From the NCBI RefSeq assembly GCF_020283565.1, contig NC_060059.1, forward strand, positions 40,726,338 to 40,790,337: a DNA stretch of 64,000 bases. Reading direction: 5' to 3'. Positions 13,056 to 25,548 of this stretch are shown here, one piece after another. Below the pieces are notes generated by a model. It made no database searches. It was given only the letters and a program-made list of their open reading frames with translations, and was not told the origin of the DNA. This stretch comes from Trifolium pratense. Its lineage: Eukaryota > Streptophyta > Magnoliopsida > Fabales > Fabaceae. The position numbers and the translations under genes were made by a program. The first letter of the stretch is position 1. The number at the start of each line of letters is the position of its first letter.

Positions 13056-14040
13056 CGAAATTGGGTCTAAATTAAGATGTTGCGATTTTTATCGATTTGT
13101 CGATTTTTGACTCGAATCCGATCAATGCTCAGCCCTAATCATATCATATATCTATAGAAGGACCAAAATTGCACAATTGTAAAACAAAGTCAAAAAACTA
13201 TATTTAAGTCATATATCTATAGGGGACATTAACTATTTTGTTATGTATTAATAATATAAGCTAGTAATTATTAGGAGAACTCATCTTAGTTTAAGTTTGG
13301 CTTTTATTGTTATTTATTTTTATCTTTATTGGCACCTTTAGTTAGAAGGAAGAATTAATAAATAATAACTGTACAAAAGGTGGGAAAAAAAACCCAAATT
13401 TAAAGTTTCTATTTAAACCTAACTCTCCATTCATTGGATTCCTGTCATTCGAAGGTTACCTCAGATGCAAATGAAGCAACCACAAAGTGACCCCTATTTT
13501 AACTGTTTGAGACGATATTACATCATTGTTAAGCCCTTGAAGTTGAGTTTAAGTGGGCATTAACTAGTAACATCAACAAAAAGTTTTAATAATGTTTATG
13601 CTAGCTAGGTGTGTGATTGAAACTTGCATTCATCCAACACGTACCCCTAAAAATCTTACCAAACTAGAAAACGAAGTGGCTATGTGAGAATGCTAATTTT
13701 ATTATTTTAGATAAACTTTTCATTCTATTAGCAAACTAAGTACTCAACCCCAATATATATGACCCCTCATTATATATACATGTCTTTTAAGATTTTAAAA
13801 ATGTTAATAAGGGTCTTTATAATATTAAGAAAACAAATATAAAAATAATTTGTTAGAAAGTGGTGTAATGATCAACTTCTCAAAACTTTAAATTTTTGTG
13901 TTATTTGATACAAAAATTTATTTTCTACTTTCTTAACTAGTTAGTGTAGCTTGTAACCAAAAAAACAAACTAGTTAGTGTAGGTCACTTATTAGCATGAT
14001 TAAAAGTATTTGCCCACCTCTAAATAGTAAGGTTTTTGGC

Positions 14041-14195
14041 CTGCGATTAGAGGTGGTCAATTTCTGATTTTGGTATATGGAAAAAAAATTCGGTCGAGAA
14101 TGGGGAATCTACCTTATGTATTTTATAGGTTTTTCGACGGAAATTAATCATCGAATAGACGGTAGAAATTTTGTATTTATATTATGGTAAAAAAA
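14041..14195 (+). repeat. SINE-like dispersed repeat, copy 2
   Basis: Diverged relative of 6715-6910: AAAATTCGGTCGAGAATGGGG, then TTCGACGGAAATTAATCATC, then AGAAATTTTGTATT..ATGG in the same order and spacing. Confidence 0.45.
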
Positions 14196-16978
14196 AAATA
14201 CTTTGCACAAGTTAATAACTAATTTTGATTAATAAACAAATTTTAAATATTTTTTATTTGCTCACTCACCCATTTATTATCTCACATCATTTGTGTAAAT
14301 GTACTAATTGATAAAAATAATGGTATAATTGATAAAATTTATAATTAATATATGTAATTTTCAAATAAATCTGAAAGTGACATATAAACAAGAATGATTT
14401 TACTATAAAATTGGTAACAACAAATTAAAAGAGGGAGTAGTGAGTATTAAAAAAGAGGTACACGTACCACTGTCAAAAGAAAAAAAGGTACACCAATCAT
14501 CTCCTTTTTATTAATAGTTAATTTAATTGATGTACATATTTCTAGTTGTACCCTTAATTTTATCATTAATTGTTTGACAAAGTCTATTTTTTTTAGTGAA
14601 AAAAGTATAAATCCTCCACCATAAACAATTTCATAAAATAAATTTTTTATTAACTATATTGAATTATAAAATTGGAAAATAATGGTCAATTATATCTTGG
14701 AATTTCTAAAATACTCATTGTTTTGAAGGAAAAAAAAATGCAGGAAAAAGATAAAAAAAATAAAATAACTTTCTCTTTTAATTTACTATATCTATTTTTA
14801 GATTAAGTAATTCTTTATTAATTTTGCTACTTGCATTCTATAATGTTATTTTTCAACCGACTGTATTCCCATAATCCAATTAATATTTCTTTGAATCATG
14901 TATTAATTTACACACACACATCACTTAATTAGTTGGCCATGTTACAATCACACAGTTGGGGAATTAACATAGGATTCATTCTTTCTCAACACGTTTAGCT
15001 TTTTCCTTTATTCTGAATTCCAGTGAGACTCTAACCATGCACCAAAGTTTTCTTTTATTCTCGACCAACCTATCTTGTACCCAACTTTTTTCCCAAATGC
15101 TTTTTTCTACCCATGTGGTCCTTTAAATTATCACATGCTCCCATCCCATCGCCTTTTCCATCACTAACAAACACCATTTCTAATCCTTCATTTCCTTTTT
15201 CACATTATTAATCTCATATTTTCATGTCTCTTTTTTAAGATTTAGATTCCTACATGATTGTACCGTTCAACATGAACACGTGGACCGTGTGACACCGTTA
15301 CTCTATCATCAGATAACACATGTCACAATTCAACATCACATGAACAAAAGAATATTTTAAATCTTTTCTGACCTAATTATTTCCTTGTATAAAGTCTGCC
15401 AAAATGTTATATGTAATATATATAATATAACCCTAAATATCTTCCACTAACAGCGCATACTCACTTAACCATCAAAGCGTGTACAAGTACCACCCCTTCC
15501 TTTCCAACCAGGTTTAACTACCGACAACAACCAACTAAATCACCAGACAAAGTCCTCACACAACGACTTCCACCACAGTATCATCCAAATCTCAGATCCA
15601 TAACAGATCATATCATACATTCAAAATATTGATTATTGTTCGATCAATATTGAATGACCTAAGATTAAGGTTTTGTTTTACAATTTAAAATTGTGAGCTT
15701 AAATTTAGACCGTCTAATTTTAATCGAATAACACTGATATATTTTAACCACGTGAAATTGTGAAAATACAAAAATTTCCTACGACGGATTACCAAATCCT
15801 CCTTGTTACCCTATCATTCTCTCCCAGGCAACTCCTCACTTTATGAATCATAATTATGAATTAGTAATAATAATAATAATAATGTAATTGAAACTTTGAC
15901 AAAAAACTATAATGTAATCGAAAGTACTTTTGGACTATATCTCAATTATCGATTAGTGTTGTCTTATTAACTCTCTTTCACTCATTTTGAACTACATAAA
16001 TTTTCATAGAAAAGGCATATGATTTTTGTAACATAATAATCAAAAGAGGGGGTCCAAGTCCAACCCCATATCTCCTTATCATCATAAATAAAAAAGGTAA
16101 ATTAATTATGCGATTTTTAGCCTCAATATGGTTCAATGCTATATATCCTTTTTTGGATAAAATTGAAAATATACATATACCTACAAATTATGTATCTTCT
16201 TCCTTTTCCTTTGGACCCTGTATCTTAAAGCATGGAGTTGAAGACATAACATGTGCACCATTGGAGGGTATCATCATTAGCATGTGTCAATGTGCTGTTG
16301 AAGGCAAAGCTAGATAGATAAATACATAAATATATAGGGATACAATACAAGCTTTTAGGACAAGAAAGTAGTTGCATATGATTAGGCCAGCATTGGTGAA
16401 AGGCTAGCTAGCTCATAAGTTAGTTAATCACTTTTCATCCTTGTTTCTGTTCATTGAATAAATGAGACATTTTTTTGACTGAAAATGTGAAGAGAATTTT
16501 TTTTTCTCTAAAATGTATCTAATCATCTAATATCATGTAAAACACAGCTTGTTTAGACATTATAACATTAATACTCTTGTGAGTTATAAATCTAATCCAA
16601 ACTTTACATGATTGCTCAAATATTAGTAATATGCAAGGTCAATTTGGTCTGTTGTTAATTTTTTTCTCTCAAAAAAAGAACTTTATATTATCGTTATTTT
16701 TAACAAATTCTTGAAAACACAGATAAAGTGGAAAAAATGAACTTTATACACAATTTGTATATGTTGAAAGTAGGGTCGAATCTCTAACCTGTTTTTTCAC
16801 TTCGCTCGTCCACGCTGCCACCAAACTAATTTTATATCCTTGAAAAATAAATCTTGACGAGAAAATGAAATTCTTATAAATATTATTATACTACAAAAAA
16901 TAAATATAAATGCATTCGAACACATCTTGAAAAGAAAAAGAACTATTTTATTCGTTCTTAATTATAACACTCTTATAT

Positions 16979-17150
16979 GAAGCACAGACATAGACACGGA
17001 CACCGGACACGACAAAGACACTGACACGTCGACACCGATAAAAATTTAAAAAAATAACATAATTTAGTGTAATCATAAGTGTCGGTGTCGAACACGAACA
17101 CCGACACGTGTCCGACACAGACACGCCTAATCTGAGGAGTGTCGGTACTT
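16979..17150. repeat. GACAC/GTGTC-rich dispersed repeat
   Basis: One arm is rich in GACAC (GACACGGACACCGGACACGA) and the other carries GTGTCGGTGTCGAACACGAA, so the segment can partly fold back. The central GACACCGATAAAAATTTAAA..ATAACATAATTTAGTGTAATCAT is shared with 5560-5640 inside the kinesin intron. A related fragment lies at about 27660-27735. It is non-coding. Confidence 0.6.
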
Positions 17151-17351
17151 CCTAACAAATAGTTGTCCGTAAATATAATGTCATCTGCAAAATTTCAATT
17201 ACATTAATGTAATTAGTTTTCATGTAACTATTTAAAAGTTAATAAAAGCTCTTCCCTTGCTAGTTGCTATTTAGTTTTCTTCATGTAATTAGTTTTTTCT
17301 AACATGAGGGAAATAAATTAAGGAGCGACGAAACACAAAAGTTTCTTCAAT

Positions 17352-17542
17352 GGGTTTTGGGTATTTGAAATATGCTTCTCTCAAGGTCTCAGGTTCGATT
17401 TATCTGGTGCCAATTTCGGTGGGATAAGTCCATACAGAGCAAAAAAATATTCTGGCTTTAAATAGGACTCCCGCAAGTGGGCGGTGGAATTGGTCTCCTT
17501 AAATTAGTCGGTCCTAGAGCCGAATACCAAGTTTTTTTTTTT
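17352..17542 (+). mobile_element. SINE-like element with poly-T end
   Basis: A B-box-like CAGGTTCGATTT sits near 17390. It is followed by CCAATTTCGGTGGGATAAGTC, ACTCCCGCAAGTGGGCGGTG and TAGTCGGTCCTAGAGCCGAA, ending in a T-run at about 17532. The word order resembles a SINE type I recognise from legume genomes (memory, not checked). No target duplication was identified. Confidence 0.5.
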
Positions 17543-17544
17543 AA

Positions 17545-18110
17545 AAAAATGGGCCTTGGACTTGCCATCATCATCTCGGGATTCGTTATTTTATACTCAG
17601 GTTATTTGATCTTCATACCCCCACATAATTAAAATAGACCGTTACTTTTTAAATTTAGTCTTCAAACCCTCACAAAATTTAAAATATTTAATTTTATAAT
17701 TTTTTTTATTATATTACCTCAAAGTTCTATAAAGCTCGTTGTAACCAAATTTTTTTTCTATAAAGCTCATATTTTAAATTTTACATAATATTGTAATTTG
17801 TAAACGCATATGCCATGTTTTACCTTTTACGAAATATATACTCATTATGTAAAACACAAAACTAGAAGTGAAAATAACAATCATAAATCAAAAAAGTGAA
17901 AAGAACATTGTATATTTTATTATTTTTTATAAAAAAAAAAAATAGAGGTGATATAATTTGTAGATATTTTTCTTTTTGATAAATCAGAAAGAAAAAATAA
18001 GAAACTTCTTAATTGTGGAAGAGTTTTCTGAGGTAGGCCCATATTCTTTCTTATTGTTTGAAGAAGATCACATACCCAGCCCATTTCACCGTTTAATGCT
18101 ACCACAAGAA
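17545..18110. other. Gene-free AT-rich spacer
   Basis: Poly-A/T tracts and low-complexity sequence only. Open frames here are short, overlap in both directions, and have no recognisable domain. Confidence 0.5.
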
Positions 18111-18111
18111 G

Positions 18112-18234
18112 ACTTTTTTTTTTTTGTGGTAAGAAGCACACACAGTGCGGAGGAATTTGAGTTTCGATCTTCAGCTCCTCTAATAGGATTTATTGTAGTT
18201 ATCAATTAAGCTACATTTACGAGACTCAACATAT
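18112..18234 (-). mobile_element. tRNA-derived SINE remnant
   Basis: On the minus strand: GTCTCGTAAATGTAGCTTAA with A-box-like TAGCTTAATTGATAA, B-box-like AGATCGAAACTC, and a poly-A tail (plus-strand T-run at 18114-18125). It abuts the 3' end of the LINE at 18239. Confidence 0.45.
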
Positions 18235-18238
18235 TTAG

Positions 18239-20085
18239 TTTTTTTTTTCTTCAATAAATTTAAGGGTCGCTATCCCCATAACATCAGCTAACAATAAAGA
18301 GCTTAGTTGAGTCGGACATTGCTCATAAATCATCAAGTTAATCTCATGCTGACAACTAAGATTAGTCAGCGCATCTGCACACTTATTTGCTTCACGGTAG
18401 AAATGACACACCTTGATCTCCCACTCTAACTCAAGTAACCGACGGATTTGTTGGACTAGTCTCCAACCCACCACACTTCCCTTTCATCCGTTATTCAAAG
18501 TGTAAGCAACAACATTAGAGTCAACTCTCAACTCAACTTTCTTAAACTCACAATCCCAAGCCAATTTCAAACCTTCCATCACCCCCCATAATTATCTCCC
18601 CCAAAACGCAGACGATGTTGTTGTCACATTATCTCCCCCAAGCTCTTTAGTCATGTTAAAAGTAACCCATTCATGTAATTGCAAACTAAAAAATTATACT
18701 CTTACTTCCATTCTCAACACATTACACCAAATAACTTTAGCTAAGGGGAAGTCTCTTAAAACATGAAGCACATCTTCAATTATGTCTACACAATGATTAC
18801 ACCAAGGAACACCAAGATGCATTTTACACTTACAATAATTTGTAAGAATCCGATTATGTTTAATCAACCAAATAAAACTTTGGATCCTCTCAGGCACCTC
18901 AATTTTCCAAATTTTATTCCAAATCGGATCAACAGGCGATGCTATAAATTTACATAGTAAATTATATGCAGTGACACAGAGAACTCACCATTTTTGTCAC
19001 CCTGCCACCCTCGCCGATCTGTACCATTCACAGCAGATGGAGGCAGAATAGAACACAGTTTCTGAACAATATATTGAGGTAACCATGGCTGTAAAATGTG
19101 AAAATTTCATTGCCATTTACATCCACCAGATCCTTAACCATCATATTATGCAAATTTAGCTTCCGGCACAGGCACTTGTAACTCTTCAATAGATCGGTCA
19201 ATAAAAACCCATTTATCTTTCCAAGCGTGCACCATCTCACCATCTCCAACTAACCAAACTGTAAAATCATCCAACTCTTTCCACATAGACGATAACGATT
19301 TTCATAAGCTAGAATCATGATTTTTAGCTGTAGCAACATCTAAGTTCGGATGAGCTCTAGCATATTTTCCTTTGATAACATCAATCCAGAGCGCACTATC
19401 ACCACACTTCAGGCACCATCCTAACTTCATGAGGCAGGCTCGGTTCATGTTATGAAGACGTCGGATCCCTAAACCACCAAGACTCTTAGGCAACGTGATT
19501 GTATACCAGTTCACTGCATGATACCGTCTTGTATTCTCATCTTCTCCCCAAATGAAACTATGTTGCATTTTTTGAATTTGTTGAAGGCATGATTTAGGGA
19601 TATTAGCCGTCGTCATTGGATAAATTGGAATGGCTTTAATAACAACTTTAGATAACGTAATGCAACCAACCAAAAAAAATTGTTTAGCTTTCCAAGAAGA
19701 CAATTTGGCTTTCACTTTAGAAATGAGATAATTGTAATCAGGCTTGCGTGAGGCTCTTTCAACCAGCGGAACACCAAGGTACTTACCCATATTATGAGTT
19801 ACACGAAATCCTGAAATCTTTGCCAACTCGTCACACATGCTATTTTGAACATTTTTAGAAAACATAATACTTGTCTTCTCTCTCGAAACTTCCTGACCAG
19901 GCATCAAGTAGAAAGTATCAAGATTCAAGAATATGCATAACTTCTCGCATTTGATCTTCTGAAGTTTGAGAAAAAAGTAATAAATCATCTGCGAACATTA
20001 AATGAGAAATCAAAGCTCATTCCTACTCACTTTCATAGGTTTTCATTTGCCTTCTTGAACTGCTTGCTAATCAAATGTGATATTT
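18239..20085 (-). mobile_element. 5'-truncated, frame-broken LINE (non-LTR retrotransposon)
   Basis: On the minus strand this shows the C-terminal half of a plant L1-type ORF2. The reverse-transcriptase FADD motif (SHLMFADDLLLF, codons at 19984-19995) comes first. It is followed by the RT thumb region in an open stretch at 19988-19302 (motifs KYLGVPL, LSKVVIKAIP, SLGGLGIRRL), then a zinc-finger RVT segment with CxxC at 18897-18694, then an RNase H-like domain (VELRVDSN near 18540; REANKCADAL at 18474-18235). An A-tail lies at 18239. Frameshifts and stops separate the pieces, so it is dead. The endonuclease and RT N-terminus are missing. No target duplication was found. Right boundary is approximate. 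Confidence 0.85.
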
Positions 20086-20464
20086 ATCCATACATAGGAC
20101 AAAGAGATAGTATGGTCTAAAAATAAATGTTGGAAATTTTTTGTAAAAACAAAAAAAAATCTATTAAAATTATAATTAAAGTTAGACGGTTTATGTATTG
20201 TAAGGACAAAAGAAATACTTAGGGCTCTTTTGGTGCATAAGATAAGAGACAGGATAAGATAACTGTATCATATCCTGCTCTAAGACTCGAATGACCTTAA
20301 ATATGAATAAGTGTAATGTTCCGAGTTCAACTTTGGTTCCTACATACCACATCCCTATCAACGTTAAGCTGAACAATTCAATTTTATTGCAAAAAAAATG
20401 AAAAAATTTAAAGTATTAAAACTCCAAAAGAAGAAAAGACAATTTTGTTTTTTGAAAAGTAAAC

Positions 20465-20508
20465 AAAAAAAGTCAATAAAGAAGAAACGAAGAAGAAGAA
20501 GAAGAACC
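20465..20508. repeat. GAA-rich tract upstream of LCB1
   Basis: An imperfect (GAA)n run about 320-360 bp before the LCB1 ATG, probably in or near the leader. GAA/CTT repeats are common near plant promoters. Confidence 0.6.
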
Positions 20509-20605
20509 GAAGCAGAGGACATTACCGATCAAACAACCATTTTTGGACCGCCAAAATTGAACTCCGATCCTATCCTTCTCTGTCATTCGATTCTCAATCT
20601 CGCAA

Positions 20606-20729
20606 GTAAGTCCTGTCATCGTTCTTCACTGATTCCGATCCCCGAATTGAAAATTCAATTAATCGATTCTACTCTAACGTGTTATTTTGGAATTGTAATG
20701 TTTATGTTTGATTTTCATATACCTTGCAG
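20606..20729 (+). other. LCB1: Probable 5'-UTR intron of LCB1
   Basis: A strong donor CGCAA|GTAAGT at 20606 and acceptor ATACCTTGCAG|G at 20729 lie upstream of the start codon. Removing them shortens the leader. This is inferred from splice signals only; no transcript is available. Confidence 0.5.
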
Positions 20730-20762
20730 GATTTACATCATTAGTGCAATTTGATTACCGGA

Positions 20763-20823
20763 ATGCGCTTGCATGAGTGATTTTGAAAGCTTCATTGCTT
20801 ATTTGATTGATATATTTAGATAA
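20763..20823 (+). promoter_or_regulatory. Two upstream ORFs in the LCB1 leader, the second overlapping the start as TAATG
   Basis: uORF1 begins with ATG at 20763 and encodes five codons, stopping with TGA at 20778-20780. uORF2 begins with ATG at 20773 and encodes MSDFESFIAYLIDIFR, stopping with TAA at 20821-20823. The last A of that stop is the first base of the first in-frame LCB1 ATG (20823). Such an overlap can couple termination to reinitiation; function is inference. Confidence 0.6.
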
Positions 20824-23800
20824 TGATGGCATCAAATGTTCTCAATGTATTCAACAATACGTTAGATTGGGTGACTTATGCTTTAGATGCTCCTTCTGCA
20901 CGAGCTGTAGTCTTTGGATTCAATATTGGTGGTAATCTTCTATGTTCTTTGCTGAAATTTCTTTTATTTTTACTTTATGGATCATTTTGAATGAAATTAA
21001 TCAATTAGTTTATGGATGATAATGCATAACAATGTTGTGTCTTAAGTCTATGGATGTACTAGTTGCTTGAGGATTGGTTTTGCCATCTAGAAATGGTTGC
21101 CGGCGCAGCTTGTTGCTTGGTGACAACTTGTCTTTCATTCCTGTGCATATTAATCCCTGCAAATATAGTATTTTTTATTTTAGTTCCTACGACTTTTTTT
21201 GTTTGGGTTCAGTCCTGCAAATTCAAAAATTATTGTTTTTAGTCCCTGGCATCACGTGCCCCAATAAGGTAGTGCTAATAACTAAAAACAATTGTTTTTG
21301 AAATTGTACGGATTGAACCCAAACAAAAATGTTTACAGGGACTAAAACTGAAAATTGTTATATTTATAGGGACTGACATCATATTTAAACCAAAATAAAA
21401 TGATATTAGTTCGTGTAACATATAAATTAATTAATTTTCTTTTTTTACTTTATGTTTGAAGGACATTTATTTGTCGAAGTTTTACTTCTGGTGGTCATAC
21501 TTTTCTTGCTTTCCCAGAAAAGTTACAAGCCTCCTAAAAGACCCTTGACAGACAAGGTTTGTTGCTCTTTCACTCTCTCTGTGTATGTACATTTTTGGTT
21601 TGTTATGTACTTATAGGTATTCGATTTTTTAGTTATTATAGGATTGTTTGTCAGATTTTTGGAGCTGTATTTGTGCAAGACTTGTATGTGAAAATTATAA
21701 AGTTGGCATTTATTATATTGTCAGTAGGATTTTTAGTTTTCCTGATAAAATGACTTTATTTGCCTATTTGATCAAAATGCTAGCCGGCTTTGCCTCTAAT
21801 TTGTGTGTGAAGTTAGTATGAGTATGTAGTGCAGTTGAAAAGTGGTTCTCTATTAATGTTTAGATTTTTGAATTTATGCAAACAATTAATCTAAGTCGAG
21901 TAATGTATTTGTCTATTGTGGTTTTTAGTAGTTCTATTGATTTTACATGGGGCATCTCCTATTATTCTTTATATCATGTTATAGAGCTTACAAGATCAAT
22001 TGATATTTAGATTTAATGTGATGGATTTCCGTTCCTTCTTTCTTTCTTTTGCTTTTTTTTTGAAAAAATTACGTCATGGAATCTCTAACTACATCGTTCA
22101 ATGTTTGTTCATGTACAATCCAATATGACATTCATTATACTGTACTTTGACATTTTTTAAATTTGTGCATATGTCTGTAGGAAATTGATGAACTATGTGA
22201 TGAATGGGTTCCACAACCCCTTATTCCCTCTCTTAATGAAGAGATGCACTATGAACCACCAGTGTTGGAGAGGTAGTTACATTCTTCTGGTGGTATCACC
22301 CTCATATTTTTTTCTCGTTTTAAATGTTTTTAGCACATTAAAATTTCTGTTACTTGCATGTTTTGTTGACGGATTGCCTTCCTTGATATTATCTTATGTT
22401 TTTATACTTGTGAACTTCATTGTTATGGTTACATTTCCTTCTCTTAAATTCACACAATATTTTAGGATGAGCCCTAGCACATTGTAAGTTTGCTACGTTG
22501 TGATGTGGTAGTCATGGTCATAATAGAAATAAAGTTTAAGATAGGCTTAGACTCTTCCAATTATCTTTTTCGTTTACTCTTAATAACGAGGTATTTCTTA
22601 TGCAGTGCTGCTGGACCACATACCATAGTTAATGGTAAAGAAGTTGTAAATTTTGCTTCAGCAAACTATCTTGGGCTTATAGGTCATCAAAAGTTACTTG
22701 TAAGGAAATGATCCCATTTATAAATAAATTCTTTCTTTTTTGGGCACCGATCTGATGCGCTAACTCTACATATACTTTATCTTGCAGGACTCATGTTCGT
22801 CTGCTTTAGAGAAATATGGTGTTGGTTCTTGTGGTCCTCGTGGGTTTTATGGGACAATTGGTAAGGCTCAATCTTAAAGTCTGTTTTTGAGGAAATGCAG
22901 GTTCCTTTTCCCTTATGATACTTTTCCTCTTCCCAGATGTCCATCTTGACTGTGAAGCGAGAATAGCAAAATTTTTAGGAACACCTGATTCAATTTTGTA
23001 CTCTTATGGACTTTCCACCATGTTCAGTGCTATTCCTGCTTTCTCTAAAAAAGGAGATATAATTGTGGCGTAAGTATGCATAACTTGTCTTTTAATATCT
23101 ACTATTTGTTCAATTTTTCCTCATTTTTTTGTCTGATGACAATATATTGATCATTGATAACCAGACACCACATATAGAACTATTTGGATGGTTTTATAAT
23201 ATTGCTTTTACTTCTTTATTAGAATGGTGCAAAGAATGATTCAAATTCTTCCCCATCCACTTTATTTTTCAAAATGTATTAAAATAATGTCATGTAGTAC
23301 CTGTTGATCAATGAAGGCATTGTTTATATAGATCTGTTGTTTCAAAGGTTAAGTTTCATACATAAGTTTATTTCTTTTAACAGGGACGAGGGAGTTCATT
23401 GGGGAATACAAAATGGCCTTTATCTTTCTAGAAGCACAGTGGTATATTTTAAGCACAATGACATGGATTCTTTAAGAGAAACTTTAGAGAAAATTACTTC
23501 CAAATATAAGGGGACCAAAAATTTGAGGCGTTATATTGTCGTTGAAGCTCTTTACCAGGTAGATCTCGTCTTCCATGCATTTTTTTTTATTAGCTTTACA
23601 CATCTATACCGCTTTTCCAATGGAGTGCTTACAACCTTTAGGTTTAAAAGCAATCAACTATACTAATTGCTTGCTTTTTCTTGCAACTTGCGGCATCGGT
23701 AGATTATGCTATATGAACTACTATTTCTGCTGAGATATTACAGTATTTAACAAATGAAATTTGAATATGTATTTCAATGTTGTTCCATAAATACTATTGC

Positions 23801-25548
23801 TGCTTGCCCTGGTTTTCTCAACCATTGAGTTGTAATAGTTATTTTTCTGTAGTTTTCATACTAACATCTATTATGTTCATATTCCTTACCTACATGCAAA
23901 CTAAAATTGCTTGATTAATAACTACTGACATATGTTTCTTTGAAAAAAAATTCGCAGAATTCTGGCCAAATAGCACCCTTAGACGAGATCATTAAATTGA
24001 AGGAAAAATATCGTTTTCGTATTTTACTTGATGAGAGCAACTCGTTTGGTGTGCTTGGAAGTTCTGGAAGAGGTGTCACTGAACACTATGGAGTACCGGT
24101 ATGTGCTGAAAAATTCTGTTAGGGCGTTGGTGTATATATTTGAAATTGTACTGCTACTTATGATTTGTGGTTGTGTGCTGCAGGTTGAGAAGTTAGATCT
24201 TATAACTGCTTCTATGGGACATGCATTGGCCACAGAAGGAGGATTCTGCACCGGAAGTGCAAGAGTTATAGATCATCAAGTATGGTATACTGAATCATAA
24301 CCATCTTGGATTTCCATGTATACTGAACGTAAAAAGAGAGGAAAGATTGTAAATGTGGAAATTAAGAACTTACTTCCTCTACACTCGAACTTAAGTAATA
24401 AAAATAGTCATGTTTGGTGGTCCATAATATATAAGAAAATTCTAATTTTTTTTACTATATTTTATTCTATTATTCAATTAATGTTTTTACGAAACAAATA
24501 CCACTCAATTAATGCTCTCATGAAACAAGTTTCAAAGGAAATTAAATGAAGAGAAATGATGGTTTGGTGAATGCAATTTTTCACATCAAGAAAATTAAAC
24601 AAGGTTAACATTCTTCATTAGTATGTATTTAGTTGTTTTTACTTATATTTAAGTCTGGAAGGAGTGTTTTTCAAGGAGATTTTTTCATTTTTTTCCCACT
24701 TTTCGTTCATCAATCCCTGAATTTGCATAATGGAGCGATGTGCATAACTAAGTGATTGGTTCATGGTGGCTATTATTTCAAATCCATTTCCTTCCCTGCT
24801 CTAATCTCTTATGTTTTCAACCTTTGCAGCGATTGAGTAGCTCTGGCTACGTCTTTTCTGCTTCTTTGCCTCCATATCTTGCAAGCGCTGCAATTGCAGC
24901 CATTGATGTCCTTGACGAAAATCCCAATCTGTTAACGAAGTTGAAGGACAACATTGCTGTCTTATGGAAAGGTAGGCTTTGTTCTCACTGCTACTTTCGT
25001 GAATGGAACTGTATAGCAGCATATCCTTGATTTAGCTTGTGCACAACAGATTGAATTGCTGTTTATTTATGCCTTTGCCTGAAAATAAAACAAGGATTTT
25101 ATAACTTAAGAACTCTGATTCTTAGATACATTGGCTACTGCAGGGTTATCAAATATACCAGGATTCACAATTGCAAGTCATCCAGAGTCTCCGATTGTTT
25201 ATTTGAGATTAAAGAAGTCAACCGGTTCTTTGAAAGATGACCTACATCTGCTTGGAAATATTGCCGAGCGTGTAAGAAATGCAGTCTAAAGATGTTTATT
25301 TATTTTTTTGACCGAACAATGTTTATTTCTTGTTTTCAATTTTGTCAGTACTTAATGTTGTGTATTCACAGGTTTTGAAGGAAGATTCTGTATTTGTGGT
25401 GGCTTCCAGAAGATCAACATTGGACAAGTGTAAATTGCCTGTAGGAATTAGATTGTTTGTTTCTGCAGGGCATTCAGAATCTGATCTTCACAAGGCATCT
25501 GAATCATTGAAAAGGGTTGCGACATTAGTCCTCGGTGGTCATAGTTGA
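20823..25548 (+). CDS. LCB1: Serine palmitoyltransferase subunit LCB1
   Basis: With LCB2 it forms the ER enzyme that condenses serine with palmitoyl-CoA to 3-ketosphinganine, the committed step of sphingolipid synthesis. Twelve coding exons keep frame: 20823-20931, 21462-21556, 22181-22272, 22606-22699, 22788-22860, 22937-23069, 23384-23558, 23958-24098, 24184-24279, 24830-24971, 25144-25271, 25372-25548. Product 483 aa from the second of two adjacent Met codons (20826, the MASN start conserved in plants) or 484 from 20823; Arabidopsis LCB1 has 482. A membrane segment near residues 30-55 precedes [10 protein letters not shown]. The PLP-dependent alpha-oxoamine synthase fold follows ([29 protein letters not shown]). 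[11 protein letters not shown] lies where LCB2 has its PLP lysine; LCB1 lacks it, as expected for the regulatory partner. No disruption seen. Confidence 0.97.
21143..21392. repeat. Foldback repeat in LCB1 intron 1
   Basis: The left arm (TTAATCCCTGCAAATATA.. GTTTGGGTTCAGTCCTGC.. TTTTTAGTCCCTGG) is mirrored by the right arm (AACTAAAAACAATTG.. GGATTGAACCCAAAC.. TATTTATAGGGACTGACAT). The whole forms an imperfect palindrome of about 250 bp, resembling the widespread legume 'TTAGTCCCTG' repeats. It accounts for about half of the 530-bp first coding intron. Confidence 0.65.

Larger units (their letters stand above)
10400..16970. other. Gene-free, AT-rich stretch
   Basis: I see no credible coding sequence. 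It holds a weak SINE remnant near 12556-12690 (GCTCAGTTAGTAGG), a 26-bp direct duplication at 13005-13055, a SINE-like repeat at 14041, and poly-A/T tracts. The region 14940-15800 is less AT-rich and contains a G-box core CACGTG near 15279, but no gene model follows. A 69-codon open frame at 16108-16317 has no recognisable domain and is probably chance. Confidence 0.6.

Noticed and set aside
15270..15300. G-box promoter for a gene
   Set aside because: ACACGTGG is present but no gene model follows on either strand within several kb.
24801..25022. Minus-strand open frame in the LCB1 region
   Set aside because: It is the antisense of LCB1 exon 10.
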